This document shows, piece by piece, positions 55,356 to 64,000 of a stretch of 64,000 nucleotides of DNA; position 1 is the first letter of the stretch, and every line of letters begins with the position of its first letter. A program made the position numbers and the translations under genes. The notes beneath the pieces were generated by a model, which saw only the letters and a list, made by a program, of their open reading frames with translations, was not told where the DNA came from and made no database searches. The stretch is from Bradyrhizobium canariense. GTDB lineage: Bacteria > Pseudomonadota > Alphaproteobacteria > Rhizobiales > Xanthobacteraceae. The stretch spans positions 62,367-126,366 of the forward strand of contig NZ_VSST01000084.1 of the NCBI RefSeq assembly GCF_019402665.1. The letters run 5' to 3'.

Positions 55356-56036
55356 TCAATTCGATGCGAAGCAATACAGCAGCCCGTCGCCGCCGGTGCT
55401 CTTCAGATCGGCCTGCGAGCAGCCGCCATCGGGGCCGCGCGAGGGATGCGAGCTGTTCCACGATTTCGACGGCTCGTCATCGCGCAGGCCTTGACGATCG
55501 GCGTGGCCGACAACCGCCGCGCCTTGCGTGCTCGACGTCCAGTTCTTGCAGGTCTTGTCGTCACCCGCGGGAAATGCGCTGCCGTCGGCTTGCGAACCCG
55601 TGAGGATGTCGTGCCGGTTCGGCGTGTCGCCGCGGCCGTTGATGACCTCGCCCTTCTCGCTGAGCGCGGTCTGCTTGGTGAGGTTGTTGGCCGCCCCGTG
55701 CAGGTCGGCAACGTCCTTGGCGATCACAGCACCCTTGGCGTTCTGCCACGGTCCCTTGCCGATGCGGTCGCGCGCGTTGACGGCCGGCTTGCCGTCGGCG
55801 GCCTGCGTGGAGAGATAAGCGCGCCAGGTTTTGCTGCCGGCGCCGCCGGTCTGGGCCAGCTTCTGGCACTGCGCATCGGCCCCCTCCAGGCCGCCGAGAT
55901 CGGCGCCTTTGCCAGGACCATTGGAAGTCACGAAGAACGTCATGTCGGCCGACTGCGCCTGCGCCGATGGCGCCGCAAGCAAGGCCGCAGCGAGCGCGAG
56001 GCCTGAAATCGTCACGGATCTCTCAATGCGGGTCAT
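55356..56036 (-). CDS. Secreted lectin-like (endostatin/C-type-lectin fold) protein
   Basis: 226 residues. Signal peptide about 1-27 (AQAQ). The rest resembles the collagenase NC10/endostatin-like lectin fold (FFVTSNGPGKGADLGGLEGADAQCQKLAQ, TWRAYLST, NRHDILTGSQADGSAF, CKNWTSS, LLYCFASN) with paired cysteines. Such proteins are exported and may bind glycans. Stop lies next to a palindromic repeat. Confidence 0.85.
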   Translation of the reverse strand: MTRIERSVTISGLALAAALLAAPSAQAQSADMTFFVTSNGPGKGADLGGLEGADAQCQKLAQTGGAGSKTWRAYLSTQAADGKPAVNARDRIGKGPWQNAKGAVIAKDVADLHGAANNLTKQTALSEKGEVINGRGDTPNRHDILTGSQADGSAFPAGDDKTCKNWTSSTQGAAVVGHADRQGLRDDEPSKSWNSSHPSRGPDGGCSQADLKSTGGDGLLYCFASN

Positions 56037-56400
56037 CCTGTCCTCCCTTTGTGTTGTCGTTGGCCGCCAGATTTCAACCCGACGCAGGCCCGCTTATTCC
56101 GACGTCGCAATGCGAGACGCCCAAAAGAGCAAGGCGCCGTGCAAGAAGCACGATGCCCTGGCTTTTCATGTCGTCTGCGATCAGTTGGTCAGCGGGATCG
56201 CCGACGATTCCCAGCCGCTTCCCGACTGCCATGTCGATTAATTGCTTCCCGGGACAAGGGTGCCGGGCGAGCATACCAAATGGGCCGATCCTCAAGTGAT
56301 CGTCCAGGGGAGGACGCGGGGGACTGTGGCGGGACCGTTCAGGGCGGTATCCGCGATCACATCGGGGCTGCGCAGGGCGCGGCGCAAGGGGGAGATCGTC
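56037..56400. other. Intergenic region with a Tim44-gene 3' remnant
   Basis: 364 bases between the lectin-like gene and the ABC transporter. Holds the remnant at 56133-56230, then upstream sequence of the transporter. No intact gene seen. Confidence 0.6.
56133..56230 (-). pseudogene. Remnant of the 3' end of a Tim44-domain gene
   Basis: Read on the minus strand it gives WESSAIPLTN and a TGA, against WELSAIQQTN-TGA at the end of the intact gene (61491). The GC-rich stem-loop after the stop (GGCGCCGTGC...AGCACGATGCCC) matches as well. About three quarters of positions agree by eye with 61444-61540. Upstream coding sequence is gone. Confidence 0.65.
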
Positions 56401-57414
56401 ATGCACCGGACCACCATCCGCCCAATCACGACAATTGCCGGCCGTGCCACCCTTTGCTGCCTTGCCATCGGTCTTGCCATCGGTCCGAACTGCGCCTTGG
56501 CCGCGGAACTGCTCAAAGCCCGACTTGCGCAAAACCTCGGACCGATCTCCGGCATTGCGATCGTCGCCAAATCGAAGGGAATCTTCGAAAAGAACGGACT
56601 GGACATCACAGTCTCGAACTTCACGTCCGGCAAGCAGTGCCTGGACACGGTGATCGGGGGCGGCGCCGACATCGCGACCACGGCCGAGGCGCCGGTCACC
56701 GCTTCGGCGATGGCAAACCAGCCCATCGCCTTCGTCGCCGGCATGGAATATTCCGACCTCAAGACGGTCGTCGCGGCCAGGGCCGGCGTCAAGACCAAGG
56801 CCGATCTTCGCGGCAAGCGAATCGCCTTCACGGCCGGGACCGGCAGCGAGGTTTACACGGCGACTTTGCTGAAGTCGGCGGGATTGACTGCCAAGGATGT
56901 CACCCTCGTCAACCTGCGGCCCCAGGAAATGCTGCCGGCACTTGCAGCCGGAAGCATCGACGCGATCGACACCTGGGAGCCCCACGTCGCCAACGCGAAG
57001 AAGGCCCTGGGCGAAGCCGTCGCTGAGCTCGATACAACGGGCACTTACTCCGAGACGTTCAACATCGTCGTCATGAGGCCCTATCTGGATGCCAACCCTG
57101 CGCTGGTCGAGAAGTTCATCGCCGCACTGATCGATGCCGAGGTCTGGATGAAGGAACACCCGGATGAAGCGATCACGACAGTGGCGGACGCGGTTGGAAT
57201 GAAGCGGGACGAACTCGCGCCCATCTGGGCCGACTATGTTTACCGGGTGCGTCTCGACGACCGGCTGATCGAGATTCTCAAGACCCACTCCGCATGGCGC
57301 CTCGAGAGCGGCAACCATCCTCCGGGAGCGGCGATGCCCGACTTCAGCAAGGTCGTCGTCACCGAGCCACTGAAAAAGGTCGATCCCGCACGCGTCACCC
57401 TGTCGTGGAAATAG
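56401..57414 (+). CDS. NitT/TauT-type ABC substrate-binding protein
   Basis: 337 residues. Signal peptide about 1-34 (ALAAE). The periplasmic domain (GISGIAIVAKSKGIFEKNGLDITVSNFTSGKQCLD, STAE-like TTAEAPVTASAM, GSIDAIDTWEPHVANAK) belongs to the nitrate/sulfonate/taurine family (SsuA/TauA/ThiY-like). ATG at 56401 has GGGGGAG upstream. First gene of an operon with permease and ATPase. Ligand unknown; the amidase nearby suggests an amide or urea-like compound. Confidence 0.9.
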   Translation: MHRTTIRPITTIAGRATLCCLAIGLAIGPNCALAAELLKARLAQNLGPISGIAIVAKSKGIFEKNGLDITVSNFTSGKQCLDTVIGGGADIATTAEAPVTASAMANQPIAFVAGMEYSDLKTVVAARAGVKTKADLRGKRIAFTAGTGSEVYTATLLKSAGLTAKDVTLVNLRPQEMLPALAAGSIDAIDTWEPHVANAKKALGEAVAELDTTGTYSETFNIVVMRPYLDANPALVEKFIAALIDAEVWMKEHPDEAITTVADAVGMKRDELAPIWADYVYRVRLDDRLIEILKTHSAWRLESGNHPPGAAMPDFSKVVVTEPLKKVDPARVTLSWK

Positions 57415-57428
57415 GCACCCGCGCGGCC

Positions 57429-58253
57429 ATGCAGGAAGCCACTTCAGCGGGACGCGATGTTGCCATCCGCACTGGCGGTCGCGCTCGGCGGCCGAATTCA
57501 GTTCGGCTTCGCCGTCTCAATATTCTGGTCGGGGCGCTTTCGCTTCCCTTGTTCATTGGGCTCTGGGAACTTGTCTCCCGTTCCGGAACCGTCAACATGG
57601 TGCTGTTTCCGCCGCCCACGGTGGTTGCTGCGGCCGTGCTTGAATGGATCCGAAGCGGACAGTTCTTTAGCGATCTGTTGGCCAGCCTCTTTCGCGTCAC
57701 CACGGGATTCATCATAGGCGGCGCACTCGGCATCCTGCTCGGTGTTCTCACCGGCCAATTCCCCGTTATCTCGAGCTTGCTGTCCCCGCTATTCCATATC
57801 TTGCGGCCAATTCCGCCGATTGCGTTCGTGCCGATCGTCATCCTCTGGTTCGGCCTGTCGGAGGCGGGAAAATTGTTCCTCGTCGTATGGGGCGTATTCT
57901 TCACGGTATGGCTTTCGACTCACATCGGCGTGCAGAAGGTCGACCGTGGCCTGATTCGGGCGGCGTTGATGCTCGGCACGCCCCGACGGCAGATGCTGCA
58001 GGAGATCGTGCTGCTGGGCGCGCTTCCCTACATTGTGGTCGGGTTGCGCACCGCCGTCAGCATCTCCTTCTATACGCTTGTCGCGGCTGAACTGGCCGGC
58101 GCTTTCGCCGGCATCGTCTACAGGATCGAGATTGCGCAGCAGAATTTGCAAACGGGCCAGGTCATGGGCGGGCTCGCAGCGCTCGGGTTGATGTCGTTCA
58201 TCGCCGACCGGCTGTTTGCGGCTCTTGCCGAACGTATCGTCTGGTGGCGCTGA
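57429..58253 (+). CDS. NitT/TauT-type ABC permease
   Basis: 274 residues, six membrane segments, with the EAA-type loop (RAALMLGTPRRQMLQEIVLLGALPYIVVGLRTAVSISFYTLVAAELAG). Start MQEATSAGRDV at 57429, 14 bases after the binding-protein stop. The stop overlaps the next start as TGATG. Confidence 0.9.
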   Translation: MQEATSAGRDVAIRTGGRARRPNSVRLRRLNILVGALSLPLFIGLWELVSRSGTVNMVLFPPPTVVAAAVLEWIRSGQFFSDLLASLFRVTTGFIIGGALGILLGVLTGQFPVISSLLSPLFHILRPIPPIAFVPIVILWFGLSEAGKLFLVVWGVFFTVWLSTHIGVQKVDRGLIRAALMLGTPRRQMLQEIVLLGALPYIVVGLRTAVSISFYTLVAAELAGAFAGIVYRIEIAQQNLQTGQVMGGLAALGLMSFIADRLFAALAERIVWWR

Positions 58254-59113
58254 TGTCGGGATCTCGATCGGGCATGAAACTGGCGCTGGCAAGTTCGCCT
58301 GCCTCCGTCGAATCGGCCCGAAAACAACCGGCCATTCAAGTCTCGAACCTGAGCATCGTCTTCGACACCAAGCGCGGGCAAATGATTGCGGTCGATCGCG
58401 TTTCGTTTGACGTGGCGCCTGGCGAGTTCGTTTGCATCGCCGGGCCCTCCGGCTGCGGCAAGTCGACGGTGCTCAATACGATCGCCGGGCTGGAAGTGCC
58501 GTTCGAAGGCGAGATCCTGGTCGAGGGCGCGCCCGTCTACAGTCCGCGTCCCGATGTCGGCATGGTGTTCCAGCAGCCGCATCTCTTTCCCTGGAAGTCC
58601 GTCCGCAGCAACATCGCCCACGGCCCCAGGATGCTCGGGAAGTCCAAGACGGAAGCGTATGCCATCGCCGACGATCTGATCGCGATGGTTGGCCTCAAGC
58701 GTTTCGCCGACGCTTATCCGAACACGCTGTCCGGCGGCATGCAACAGCGCGTGGCGATCGCGCGAGCGCTGGCCAATCAGCCCCGTGTGCTGCTGATGGA
58801 CGAGCCCTTCGGGGCGCTCGACGCGCAGACCCGCGCGGTGATGCAGGACAATCTGCTGGCGCTGCGCGACCGGATCAAGGCGACAATCGTATTCGTGACG
58901 CATGATATCGATGAAGCCATCGTGCTGGCCGACCGCGTTCTCATCATGAGCGCGGGACCCGGCCGCATCCTGCGCGAAGTCGCGGTCAAGCTGCCGCGCC
59001 CACGGTCGAGTTCTGTCATGGTCGAGCCAGCTTATCTGTCGCTCAAGAAGGATTGTCTCGACGTCATCCGCGCAGAAGGGTTGCGGGCGTTCAATCAGTC
59101 GGACGCGGACTGA
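58253..59113 (+). CDS. NitT/TauT-type ABC ATP-binding protein
   Basis: 286 residues. Walker A GPSGCGKST, signature LSGGMQQR, Walker B VLLMDEPFGALD and H-loop THDIDEA. The N-terminus (MSGSRSGMKLALASSPASVESARKQP) is a non-conserved extension of about 27 residues. Start overlaps the permease stop. Completes the importer. Confidence 0.92.
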   Translation: MSGSRSGMKLALASSPASVESARKQPAIQVSNLSIVFDTKRGQMIAVDRVSFDVAPGEFVCIAGPSGCGKSTVLNTIAGLEVPFEGEILVEGAPVYSPRPDVGMVFQQPHLFPWKSVRSNIAHGPRMLGKSKTEAYAIADDLIAMVGLKRFADAYPNTLSGGMQQRVAIARALANQPRVLLMDEPFGALDAQTRAVMQDNLLALRDRIKATIVFVTHDIDEAIVLADRVLIMSAGPGRILREVAVKLPRPRSSSVMVEPAYLSLKKDCLDVIRAEGLRAFNQSDAD

Positions 59114-59202
59114 TGACGCGGAGCCCGCGGGTCTGAGGCGGACGCAGCGGGCTGGCATGGTTCTTGAATATTCGATGCCGGGTCTCACATGCGGAGCCGG
59201 CC

Positions 59203-59928
59203 ATGCACAGGGCGAACAGCGCGATAGCGGCAGGTGTGATGCTCGCGGAGTCGGACGATCTCGTCAGACCGCTGCCCGGCTTGCTGGATGGTCTCAACCG
59301 GGCTGATTGCAATCGCTTGCGTGCGATCGGACGCGAAAAGATCCTGGAAGCCGGCCAACTGGTTTGGTCTCAGGGCGACGCACAGGCCGGGATCTACCTG
59401 ATCAGCGAGGGACGCATACGCAGCTACTATGCTGCACCGTCGGGGCGCGAAGTCACGCTCGCCTATTGGTTTCCCGGCAACTTCGTCGGCGGGCCCGACA
59501 TATTCGGGACGGGCCCGCACATGTGGACATCGGTTGCAGCCGAGCGCAGCCGGTTGACGTTCATGCCCGGACCGGCGCTGCGGCGGCTTGCGCTGGAATC
59601 GCCGACGATTGCCGTCGCCTTGCTGGATGCCCTCGCATTCAAGGCGCGATGCTATTCGGCGATGGCCCAGATGCTTGGGACGCGCTCGGTGACCGAGCGG
59701 CTGCACAGCCTGCTGATCTTCCTGTCGCACGTCTACGGCGTGAAGCGCGACAACGAGGTCTTCGTCGGCATGCCGTTCACCCACGGGGATCTCGCCAACC
59801 TCATCGGATCCACCCGCCAATGGGTGACCGTGCAACTCGCGCGGCTCCAGGACGAAGGCGTGATCAGATACGAAAGATCCGTGATTTCGATCCTGGATAT
59901 TTCTACGCTCGGGCAGGCGATGGGATAA
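59203..59928 (+). CDS. Crp/Fnr-family transcriptional regulator
   Basis: 241 residues. N-terminal cyclic-nucleotide-binding-like beta roll (LVWSQGDAQAGIYLISEGRIRSYYAAPSGREV) and C-terminal winged helix (GMPFTHGDLANLIGSTRQWVTVQLARLQDEGVI). No Fnr-type Cys cluster. The ATG at 59203 has GGAG upstream. Likely regulates the adjacent transporter and amidase. It lies 89 bases after the ATPase gene. Confidence 0.9.
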   Translation: MHRANSAIAAGVMLAESDDLVRPLPGLLDGLNRADCNRLRAIGREKILEAGQLVWSQGDAQAGIYLISEGRIRSYYAAPSGREVTLAYWFPGNFVGGPDIFGTGPHMWTSVAAERSRLTFMPGPALRRLALESPTIAVALLDALAFKARCYSAMAQMLGTRSVTERLHSLLIFLSHVYGVKRDNEVFVGMPFTHGDLANLIGSTRQWVTVQLARLQDEGVIRYERSVISILDISTLGQAMG

Positions 59929-59938
59929 TGTCCGCCCT

Positions 59939-61339
59939 TTAGCCGCCAGACTTCAATTCGAACGCCGATCCGTCTGCGCCTGCCTCGAACCGCCGCGCCA
60001 GTCCGATCAGCGCGCGATCGTGCCAGGCCGGCGCTAGCAGGGTCACGCCCATGGGCATGCCGTTTGACAATTTCGCATTCGGAACGGCGACGCCGCAGAG
60101 ATCGAGTAGATTGGCAAAGTACGAGTAGTAGCCCAGACGATTGTTGAGGGTGATCGGATCACGATGCATCTCCTCCAGTGTGAACGGCCGCGGTGCAGTC
60201 GGAACCACCAGGGCATCGATGCCGGCAAAGATTGCTTCGGCGTCGCGGCGAAGCCGGTGCAGCCGGTGAATGGCGCCAAACGTGTCGATCGCCGAATAGC
60301 CGGCGGCTGAGCCCAGCACGGTCCTCGTGACATCAAGCAAGGAGCCGGATTCGACATCGATGAGAGAAGCGATGGCGGAGCGCCGCTCAGCGACCCAGGG
60401 ACCGCTGAACATCAACTCCCCCGCTTGGCGGAATGGGGCGAAGTCCACCTCGATCGCCGTTCCTCCGATATGAGCAAGACGTTCGCAGGCGCTCTCGTAG
60501 AGTTCGCCGCATTCCGACATGCCGAAGCATTCGAGATCTGCTGGCGCAACGCGGCCGAACCGGAATGATGCCGCCGCCCCGTTGGCGGAGAAAAAGGTTC
60601 TGGGCAGGCGGCTGTAGGGATCTTCGAAATCAAACCCTTCGATGATGTCGAGGATTGCTTCGCCGTCGCTGACGGTATTGCAGAATACCGACACGCAATC
60701 GATCGTCGGACAATTCGGCACCAGGCCACGTGATGACACCAGCCCAACGGTCGGCTTGATTCCGACGATGTTGTTGAACCCGGCAGGTATGCGCCCCGAG
60801 CCGCCGGTATCGGTGCCGAGCGCAAAGGCGACGTGCCCCGCCGCCACGGCGACCGCGGACCCGGAACTGGAGCCGCCCGCAACATAGCGCGCATCGGCAA
60901 TCGACGCGCAGGGGCCATGGGGCGAGCGCGCGCCGGACAGGCCTGTGGCGAACTGATCGAGATTGGTCTTTCCGAGGCAAATTGCGCCGGCTGCGGTGAG
61001 GCGTTCGACGCTATGCGCGGAATGCCAGGGCGTGTAGCTGAACGCCGGACATGCGGCAGTTGTCGGCATTCCCGCGACGTCGATATTGTCCTTCACACCA
61101 AATGGAATGCCAAGCAGCGGAAGATTTTCGCCCGTCCGCGCGCGCGCCACCAGCTTATGGCATTCTTCGAGTGCCTCCTGCCGTGGGCGAAGATAGATCC
61201 AGCAATTGCGGTCGCGCTCGGCCTCGATCCGGTCATACGCCGTTCCGATCGCCTCCAGCAGCAGGGACGAACTCCTGGCAATGCCTTCGTAGTTTGTCCT
61301 GAGGCGCGCGACACACTGGCTCACGGAATATCTCCTCAT
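59939..61339 (-). CDS. AtzF-like allophanate hydrolase/amidase
   Basis: 466 residues, amidase-signature family. Catalytic Lys83 is in GVKDNIDVAG, the cis-Ser is in the GGSSSGSA segment (155-162), and the Ser nucleophile is Ser181 in TDTGGSGRIPAG. The sequence is closest to allophanate hydrolases (AtzF/DUR1,2 amidase part) but lacks their C-terminal domain (about 600 residues in AtzF). Allophanate is made from urea or cyanuric acid. No urea carboxylase is seen here. Substrate uncertain. Convergent with the Crp-type gene. Confidence 0.85.
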   Translation of the reverse strand: MRRYSVSQCVARLRTNYEGIARSSSLLLEAIGTAYDRIEAERDRNCWIYLRPRQEALEECHKLVARARTGENLPLLGIPFGVKDNIDVAGMPTTAACPAFSYTPWHSAHSVERLTAAGAICLGKTNLDQFATGLSGARSPHGPCASIADARYVAGGSSSGSAVAVAAGHVAFALGTDTGGSGRIPAGFNNIVGIKPTVGLVSSRGLVPNCPTIDCVSVFCNTVSDGEAILDIIEGFDFEDPYSRLPRTFFSANGAAASFRFGRVAPADLECFGMSECGELYESACERLAHIGGTAIEVDFAPFRQAGELMFSGPWVAERRSAIASLIDVESGSLLDVTRTVLGSAAGYSAIDTFGAIHRLHRLRRDAEAIFAGIDALVVPTAPRPFTLEEMHRDPITLNNRLGYYSYFANLLDLCGVAVPNAKLSNGMPMGVTLLAPAWHDRALIGLARRFEAGADGSAFELKSGG

Positions 61340-61440
61340 CCAACCGGCATGTGCGAAATTGCGGCAGTTCTGCGCCGCCAACAAGCAATTAAGTGCTTCG
61401 CCCAAATGGCCGCCTGACCGAAACGCGCAGCTCAAACAAA

Positions 61441-61470
61441 AAGGGCGCCGTGCCGAAGCACGACGCCCTC
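61441..61470 (-). terminator. Stem-loop after the Tim44-domain gene
   Basis: GGGCGCCGTG-CCGAAG-CACGACGCCC, followed on the minus strand by TTTTTGTTTG. It ends the leftward Tim44 gene; a diverged copy lies at 56133. Confidence 0.75.
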
Positions 61471-61540
61471 GTTTGTCGCTATACGCGCGATCAGTTGGTC
61501 TGCTGGATTGCCGACAATTCCCAGGCGCCGCCCGGACGTC
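61444..61540. repeat. Intact copy of the Tim44 3'-end direct repeat
   Basis: The last codons and terminator of the Tim44 gene, matched by 56133-56230 in the same direction. The two copies bracket the transporter-Crp-amidase module. Confidence 0.6.
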
Positions 61541-62471
61541 GGGCAAAGGTCCAGACTTCGGTGGCCTCGCCCGGCTGCTCGCTGCCGGCGACGATTGCGC
61601 CGGTATTGCGGTCGAGCGTCTTGTCGGTGAGCGCGAAGCGCAGCGCCACCGTCGCGTAATCGGTCTCGCCTTCGCGCCAGGATTCCGCGAGGTCGCCCTG
61701 CAACAGCTTCACGCCGCTGACCTTGTTGACGACATTGCGCGCGCGGTTCTGGCCGAGGTCCTGCTCGAAATAGGAGACCATTTCCGGCGTCGCCAACGTG
61801 TGCAGCTTGGCCACGTCCTCATTCGACCACGCGGTCTGGACATCGCCGAGCAGGCGCTCGAACGCTTCATAGTCGTCCGGCTTGATCTCGAGCGGGGCGT
61901 TGTTGGCGCCGAAGCCGAAACCGCCGCCAAGACCGCCACCAAGACCACCACGGTTATTCGCCTGCGGTCCCGGACCGGCACCGGCGTCAGCGTTGGCATA
62001 GGCCGCCTGCGGGGTGTGCCGGCGCTGCCACCAGGACATCGCCAGCCGAACCACGAGCACCACGAGCACGATCTGGATGACCAGGCCGATGATCGACGAC
62101 AGGCCGCCGAGGCCGCCGAACAGGCCACCGCCGAACAGCATGCCGAGCAGGCCGGCGCCGAGGAACCCGGCCGCAAGGCCGCCCAGGAAACCGCCACCGC
62201 GGCCGAACAGGCCGCCACGCGCGGGTGCGGCGGCAGCCGAATTCATGCCTGCGCCCGGCTGGGTGTAGGTCCGATTGAACTGCGAGGTCGAGCCCGGCGC
62301 GGTCGTGGTCGACGGCGGGGCCGAATAGGTGCGCGAACCGCGCGAACCAGACGACATGCCGCCACCGACGCGCGCGTCGGCGGACGAGATCGCCAGCGCA
62401 GTCGGCAGCGCAAGCGCCAGCACGACGGCAATCGTCTTGAAGAGGCTGCGGGAGCGTTGCGAGAAATTCAT
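61491..62471 (-). CDS. Tim44-like domain membrane protein
   Basis: 326 residues. Signal or anchor about 10-35, a Ser/Gly/Pro-rich linker, a Gly/Leu/Phe-rich segment (GLFGRGGGFLGGLAAGF), a membrane span (SSIIGLVIQIVLVVLVVRLAMSWW) and a C-terminal Tim44-like domain (about 205-325). Bacterial Tim44-like proteins are often called TimA-like; role in the envelope unknown. Start at 62471. Confidence 0.88.
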   Translation of the reverse strand: MNFSQRSRSLFKTIAVVLALALPTALAISSADARVGGGMSSGSRGSRTYSAPPSTTTAPGSTSQFNRTYTQPGAGMNSAAAAPARGGLFGRGGGFLGGLAAGFLGAGLLGMLFGGGLFGGLGGLSSIIGLVIQIVLVVLVVRLAMSWWQRRHTPQAAYANADAGAGPGPQANNRGGLGGGLGGGFGFGANNAPLEIKPDDYEAFERLLGDVQTAWSNEDVAKLHTLATPEMVSYFEQDLGQNRARNVVNKVSGVKLLQGDLAESWREGETDYATVALRFALTDKTLDRNTGAIVAGSEQPGEATEVWTFARRPGGAWELSAIQQTN

Positions 62472-62698
62472 GTTGGTTTCCCAGATCCCCGGCATGGGGA
62501 CGTGCCCCTAAGATGGGCAGCCTTCCGTAAAAAGGAAGCCACTATCGGAACTTATGGCTGCGGCCCTCAGTCGCGGGGATGTGGCAAAAGCCCATCTTTG
62601 GCGGCAGCTTGGCCGGGTACGCGAAGAGGCCGGTCGCGGGTTACCGGTCACTTGTGCGACGGGAGTTCCGGTTTCCCGTCGTCATTGCGTCGAGGGCC

Positions 62699-64000
62699 TC
62701 ACCCCGCCTTCGCCATCGTCTCCTTCACGGCCGCCACGAGTTGGCTGAGCGTGAACGGCTTGGGCAGGAAGTCGAACTGCTGGCCTTCGGGCAGGCTCTT
62801 TTCGAACGCGTCCTCGGCGTAGCCGGAGACGAAGATGAACTTGATGTCGGGGTTCTTCTCGCGCATCGCCTTGAGCAGTGTCGGGCCGTCCATCTCCGGC
62901 ATCACGACGTCGGACACGACGAGATCGATTCCGCCGCTCTGCTCTTCCAGCACCTCCAGCGCCTCGACGCCGTTCTCGGCCTCGACCACGGTGTAGCCGC
63001 GCGAGCGCAGCCCGCGTGCGTTGAGCGCGCGCAGACCCTCCTCGTCCTCGACCAGGAGGATGGTGCCCTGTCCGGTGAGATCGGTGCGGGGCTTGGCGTC
63101 AGCCGCAGGCCCGGCGTCCTTCGCGGCACCATTGCTGGCGCCAACGACCGGCGCCGGCTGCTCGACCTGCACCTCGGGCTCGGCATGGTGGCGCGGCAGG
63201 AAGATCTGGAACGAGGTGCCCTGCCCCGGCTCGGAATCCACGTAAATGAAGCCACCGGTCTGCTTGACGATGCCGTAGACGGTGGAGAGCCCGAGGCCGG
63301 TGCCCTTGCCGACTTCCTTGGTCGAGAAGAACGGCTCGAAGATCTTGTCCCGGATATCGGCGGGTATGCCGGTGCCGGTGTCGGCGACCTCGATCCGCAC
63401 GTAATCCGCTGCCGGCATGCCCTTGTAGGCCAGCCTGGCCGCTTCCTCGGTGGTGACGTTGGCGGTGCGGATGATCAGCTTGCCGCCGTCGGGCATGGCA
63501 TCGCGCGCGTTGACCGCGAGGTTGACGATGACCTGCTCGAACTGGGAGACGTCGACCTTGACCGGCCAGAGATCGCGGCCGTGGATGGTCTCGTGCTTGA
63601 CCTTCTCGCCGATCAGGCGACGCAGCAGCATGGCGAGATCAGAGAGCGCATCGCCGAGGTCGAGCACCTGCGGCCGCAGTGTCTGCCGCCGCGAGAACGC
63701 CAGCAACTGCCGCACCAGCGTGGCGGCCCGCGTCGCGTTCTGCTTGATCTGCATGATATCCTGGAACGACGGGTCGGTCGGCTTGTGCGCGTTCAGCAGG
63801 AAGTCGTTCGCCATCATGATGGCGGAGAGCACGTTGTTGAAGTCGTGGGCGATGCCACCGGCGAGCTGGCCGACGGTCTCCATCTTCTGCGACTGATTGA
63901 TCTGGTTCTCCAGCGCGCGCCGCTCGGTGGTCTCGAGCATGTGCACGATGGCGACTTCGGCGTCGTTCTCGGCCGCGTCCACGGGCGTGACGAAGAACTG
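62699..64000 (-). CDS. cckA: CckA cell-cycle hybrid histidine kinase (C-terminal part)
   Basis: Partial, open at the right window edge; the frame continues past the apparent start into QFFVTPVDAAEND. Visible are the end of a PAS domain, the HisKA His in GGIAHDFNNVLSAI, N/G1/G2 boxes (NLAVNARDAMPDGG, VADTGTGIPADI, GKGTGLGLSTVYGIVKQ) and a receiver domain (LLVEDEEGLRAL, Asp in DLVVSDVVMPEMDGP, Lys in FLPKPF). CckA feeds phosphate through ChpT to the master regulator CtrA in alphaproteobacteria. Confidence 0.95.
   Translation of the reverse strand, partial: QFFVTPVDAAENDAEVAIVHMLETTERRALENQINQSQKMETVGQLAGGIAHDFNNVLSAIMMANDFLLNAHKPTDPSFQDIMQIKQNATRAATLVRQLLAFSRRQTLRPQVLDLGDALSDLAMLLRRLIGEKVKHETIHGRDLWPVKVDVSQFEQVIVNLAVNARDAMPDGGKLIIRTANVTTEEAARLAYKGMPAADYVRIEVADTGTGIPADIRDKIFEPFFSTKEVGKGTGLGLSTVYGIVKQTGGFIYVDSEPGQGTSFQIFLPRHHAEPEVQVEQPAPVVGASNGAAKDAGPAADAKPRTDLTGQGTILLVEDEEGLRALNARGLRSRGYTVVEAENGVEALEVLEEQSGGIDLVVSDVVMPEMDGPTLLKAMREKNPDIKFIFVSGYAEDAFEKSLPEGQQFDFLPKPFTLSQLVAAVKETMAKAG

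Noticed and set aside
59153..59164. TGGCATGGTTCTTGA as a third sigma-54 promoter before the Crp-type gene
   Set aside because: The essential C of the -12 GC is an A, and no activator sites are seen.

Overview
The window reads as chromosome of a high-GC alphaproteobacterium, most likely Bradyrhizobium or a close relative. This is inferred from the RecA, CckA, FixG and AlaS protein sequences, a perfect alphaproteobacterial SOS box (GTTC-N7-GTTC) upstream of recA, and several palindromic intergenic repeats of the kind common in bradyrhizobia. No rRNA, tRNA, CRISPR array, transposase or phage gene was seen. Genes are densely packed on both strands, and many open frames are antisense shadows caused by high GC.

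Left part (1-8134): a sigma-54 controlled module. A PAS-PAS-AAA-Fis enhancer-binding protein (3493-5421) is divergent from an NrtABC-type importer (17-3333). A consensus -24/-12 promoter and three ACGA-N4-TCGT palindromes lie between them. A second -24/-12 promoter (8120-8134) precedes an OsmC / acyl-CoA-dehydrogenase-like / rhodanese operon that runs back towards the regulator. The transporter family suggests nitrate, cyanate or a similar anion. The enzymes suggest sulfur handling. The substrate is unresolved.

8.3-18.6 kb: a TetR regulator; a SARP-like activator fused to an alpha/beta hydrolase; a coupled mddA / quinone oxidoreductase / hotdog-type operon; an exported amidohydrolase; a TrmJ-DUF559 fusion; icd; and a secreted DUF3455 protein. 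18.6-29.7 kb: a cyclic-nucleotide-gated K+ channel with alaS, the glycine cleavage operon gcvT-gcvH-gcvP behind a tandem glycine riboswitch, and recA.

29.7-44.8 kb: many small or exported proteins, including a 43-residue lipoprotein and two paralogous periplasmic peptides, and a probable sRNA with a strong terminator. Also here are a PQQ dehydrogenase, a sulfur-type YeeE/YedE transporter pair divergent from a BigR/SqrR-like repressor followed by an orphan fixG, an XRE-MmyB regulator with a clear operator, and a SET-domain protein. 45.6-49.4 kb: a TetR gene, a carotenoid oxygenase and a membrane-protein operon whose two promoters share -35, -10 and operator sequences.

Right part (49.4-64 kb): exported hypothetical proteins, class I fumarase, an ICMT-like methyltransferase, a GST and a lectin-like secreted protein. 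These are followed by a NitT/TauT-type ABC transporter with a Crp-type regulator and an AtzF-like amidase, bracketed by two diverged direct copies of the 3' end of the neighbouring Tim44-domain gene. The window ends in a partial cckA.
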